From the NCBI GenBank assembly GCA_036524155.1, contig DATDCV010000226.1:1-22184 (forward strand): a DNA stretch of 22,184 bases, read 5' to 3'. Position 1 is the stretch's first letter, and each line of letters begins with the position of its first letter. Shown here one piece after another: positions 20,316 through 22,184 of the stretch. The notes below the pieces were generated by a model. That model had not been told where the DNA came from, made no database searches, and worked only from the letters and a program-made list of their open reading frames with translations. The position numbers and the translations under genes are program-made. Origin of the DNA: DATDCV01 sp036524155 (GTDB taxonomy: Bacteria > Verrucomicrobiota > Verrucomicrobiia > Limisphaerales > UBA8199).

Positions 20316-22184
20316 ATGCCAAAACTGATCCCGATCATCACTGCCACCGACCCGGACCTTCGCAACCAGCCCGTGCAGCGCATTTGCGGCACGTTTGATG
20401 TGGGGGGGCTCCTCGCCGAAGCTGCCGAACTCGACGCGTTTCGCCGCAAGAGTGAAAATCTGTATCAGCGCGTGCGAGCGTTGTTTTTCCTCTACGCCAT
20501 CCACCGTTTCGTCCTTCCTCGGAAGCTTGAGGCGGACCCGAAAGCTGCGGCTCGGGCCTCCCGGTCTCTGATCCCGTTCGTGGGCTACGAACACCTTCTT
20601 CAGCGGCGATTCGAGGAGGCAATCGACCATTTTCTCGCCGTCCAGGAAGCGCAGGGCCCCAGCGACGCCATTTCCAGCGCCCTGGCGGCGGCCTTTCACA
20701 GGCTGGCCTTCCAGACTCTCGCCGACCAGGTGCGGCGGAGCGTTCGTTCCGTGCGAGGAAACCAATGGATGTTTCGCATGGGCCATCCGGCGGACCAACC
20801 GCTCCGGCTCCGGCCTGAGTTGTTGCGACCCAGTCCCCTGGACGGTACCTACCCTATTCTTCGCGAAAGCACACCCGTCAGGATGGATCTGACGCATTGC
20901 GGATGGAGCGACATTTTCTTCCTGGGGATGGACTACCCGGAAGGCGCCAAAGTACTGAATGTGTCGATTGATCTCGGCGTGCATGGGCGTGACGCGAGCC
21001 CCCGCCCGCCCGTGGAGGTTTACTTGCGAGTGATCGAGGAGCCTCTGCTTCGCCTGGCCAGCGTGGACTTGGGAACCTCAACCGATATCGCAAACCTGGC
21101 AGAGGTCTTTGATTTCGCCAAAGACTACCTCGGGCTGCTCAAAGCCGCGGTCATCGCGGCTGGCATAGTTCCGCCAGGTATCGAGGGGTCGGGCCAAAGC
21201 CTGGCCGAACTGCTGGCGCGCATCGTCGGACCTGGCCGTGGCCTTGAGTTGGTCAGCAGCGTCAACAATATTCCGAAAGGGTCGCGTCTGGCGGTGTCGA
21301 CGACCTTGCTCGCGGCGCTGGTAAGCGCTTGCATGCGAGCGACCGGCCAGGCCGCTTCCTTGACCGGGAAACTACAGGAGCACGAGCGTCGGCTGGTGCT
21401 GGCGCGCGCTCTCCTGGGGGAATGGCTGGGCGGCTCAGGCGGCGGCTGGCAGGACTCCGGCGGAGTCTGGCCCGGCATGAAACTTATCGAGGGCGTGCTG
21501 GCCGGCGAAGGGGAGCCCGAATTCGGGATTAGCCGCGGACGCTTGATGCCTCAACACCGGATCCTTGGCGCGGACGACGCCTCCGCCGAAACGCGCCGCA
21601 AGCTCCAGGAGAGCCTCGTGCTGGTCCACGGCGGCATGGCGCAGAACGTCGGTCCTATTCTGGAGATGGTGACGGAGAAATACCTGCTGCGGTCGGAGGC
21701 GGAGTGGAAGGCGCGCCAAAGTATGCTGGCGATACTGCAGGAAATCCTGGGCTCACTGCGGGATGGGGACGTCCAGCGGATCGGCGCCGCCACGACCCGC
21801 AATTTCCAGCAGCCAATCCAAACCATCATCCCCTGGGCCACGAATTCCTTTACCGAAACACTAATCCAGCGCGTGCGGGACGAGTTTGGCGCCGCCTTCT
21901 GGGGATTCTGGATGTTGGGGGGAATGTCGGGTGGCGGCATGGGGTTCATCTTTGCGCCAGGTCAAAAAAAACTCGCCCAGCAGCGACTGCAGGAGACCAT
22001 GTCCGCAACGAAACGCGAGCTGCAACATGCCCTTCCGTTCGCGATGGAGCCGGTAGTTTATGATTTTGCAATCAATGAACACGGCACGTTCGCCGACCTG
22101 CTTGAACACGCCGCGGCGCTGATGCCCCCAGGCTATTACACACTGACGGTGCCGGTTCTGCTGCACCAGGACCGTCATTCCCTC
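20316..22184 (+). CDS. GHMP-family kinase, fucokinase-like, 3'-truncated by window end
   Basis: 623 residues are visible and the frame is still open. Residues 1-185 are an alpha-helical N-terminal region not recognised. A GHMP kinase unit follows: RMDLTHCGWSDIFFL...EGAKVLNVSIDLGV (189-222) matches the fucokinase 'R.DLAGGW(T/S)D...GG.VLN.AI' start; IPKGSRLAVSTTLLAAL (319-335) is the ATP loop; GGSGGGWQDSGGVWPGMKLI (372-391) is the fucokinase GGGWQD segment; LGGMSGGGMGFIF (534-546) is motif 3. The chain continues past the kinase fold into a further region from about 550. It probably makes a sugar-1-phosphate from a free sugar, like fucokinase, for use by the adjacent nucleotidyltransferase. The ATP loop is degenerate (GSRLAVST rather than GLGSS), so activity is not certain. 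ATG at 20316 follows 11 bp after the small protein; no clear ribosome-binding site. Confidence 0.85.
   Translation, partial: MPKLIPIITATDPDLRNQPVQRICGTFDVGGLLAEAAELDAFRRKSENLYQRVRALFFLYAIHRFVLPRKLEADPKAAARASRSLIPFVGYEHLLQRRFEEAIDHFLAVQEAQGPSDAISSALAAAFHRLAFQTLADQVRRSVRSVRGNQWMFRMGHPADQPLRLRPELLRPSPLDGTYPILRESTPVRMDLTHCGWSDIFFLGMDYPEGAKVLNVSIDLGVHGRDASPRPPVEVYLRVIEEPLLRLASVDLGTSTDIANLAEVFDFAKDYLGLLKAAVIAAGIVPPGIEGSGQSLAELLARIVGPGRGLELVSSVNNIPKGSRLAVSTTLLAALVSACMRATGQAASLTGKLQEHERRLVLARALLGEWLGGSGGGWQDSGGVWPGMKLIEGVLAGEGEPEFGISRGRLMPQHRILGADDASAETRRKLQESLVLVHGGMAQNVGPILEMVTEKYLLRSEAEWKARQSMLAILQEILGSLRDGDVQRIGAATTRNFQQPIQTIIPWATNSFTETLIQRVRDEFGAAFWGFWMLGGMSGGGMGFIFAPGQKKLAQQRLQETMSATKRELQHALPFAMEPVVYDFAINEHGTFADLLEHAAALMPPGYYTLTVPVLLHQDRHSL

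Overview
The window is a GC-rich bacterial chromosome segment, most likely from a Verrucomicrobiota member (subdivision 3 / Pedosphaera-Limisphaera type). The clues are a Minf_1886-family protein (a family described from Verrucomicrobia and Planctomycetes), a secreted protein with the 'LYSSTNLATW...FYR' C-terminal module common in verrucomicrobial exported proteins, almost no Shine-Dalgarno sites, and PVC-style long LeuRS and ValRS. The assignment is inference; no rRNA or other marker is present.

Layout. (1) About 72-9649, all minus strand. In transcription order: leuS, a very large secreted three-module enzyme (glutaminase-like DUF4964/5127/4965/1793 block + galactose-binding-like domain + GH43-like domain), a 46-residue one-TM protein at 3102-3242, the Minf_1886-family protein, and a two-domain M16 metallopeptidase. 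(2) 9650-10105, a 456-bp divergent intergenic region with a 140-bp element whose 36-bp arms are inverted copies (35/36 identical). (3) 10106-12071, plus strand: rdgB (ITP/XTP pyrophosphatase) and a secreted cyclophilin. (4) 12104-18824, minus strand; in transcription order cimA (citramalate synthase), valS, a secreted transglutaminase-like protein, and an inositol-monophosphatase-family protein. (5) 18825-19115, a divergent intergenic region carrying a 114-bp MITE-like element with 32-bp terminal inverted repeats and a 5-bp direct repeat (CTCGC) on both sides. (6) 19116-22184, plus strand: a GalU-like sugar nucleotidyltransferase, a small four-cysteine protein and a large GHMP-kinase (fucokinase-like) protein cut by the window end. 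These three look like a sugar-1-phosphate-making and nucleotide-activation cassette.

Functional themes: branched-chain amino acid supply and use (cimA next to valS, leuS nearby), nucleotide-pool cleaning (rdgB), exported degradation and folding enzymes, and a sugar-activation operon. The most unusual signal is at the DNA level. Three blocks of degenerate 7-bp tandem repeats lie in frame inside two housekeeping genes (twice in leuS, once in rdgB), each adding a low-complexity stretch where the enzyme family is normally compact. A fourth in-frame insert, of a different palindromic kind, sits in valS. With the two intergenic inverted-repeat elements, the window looks heavily colonised by short repeat families, some tolerated inside essential genes.
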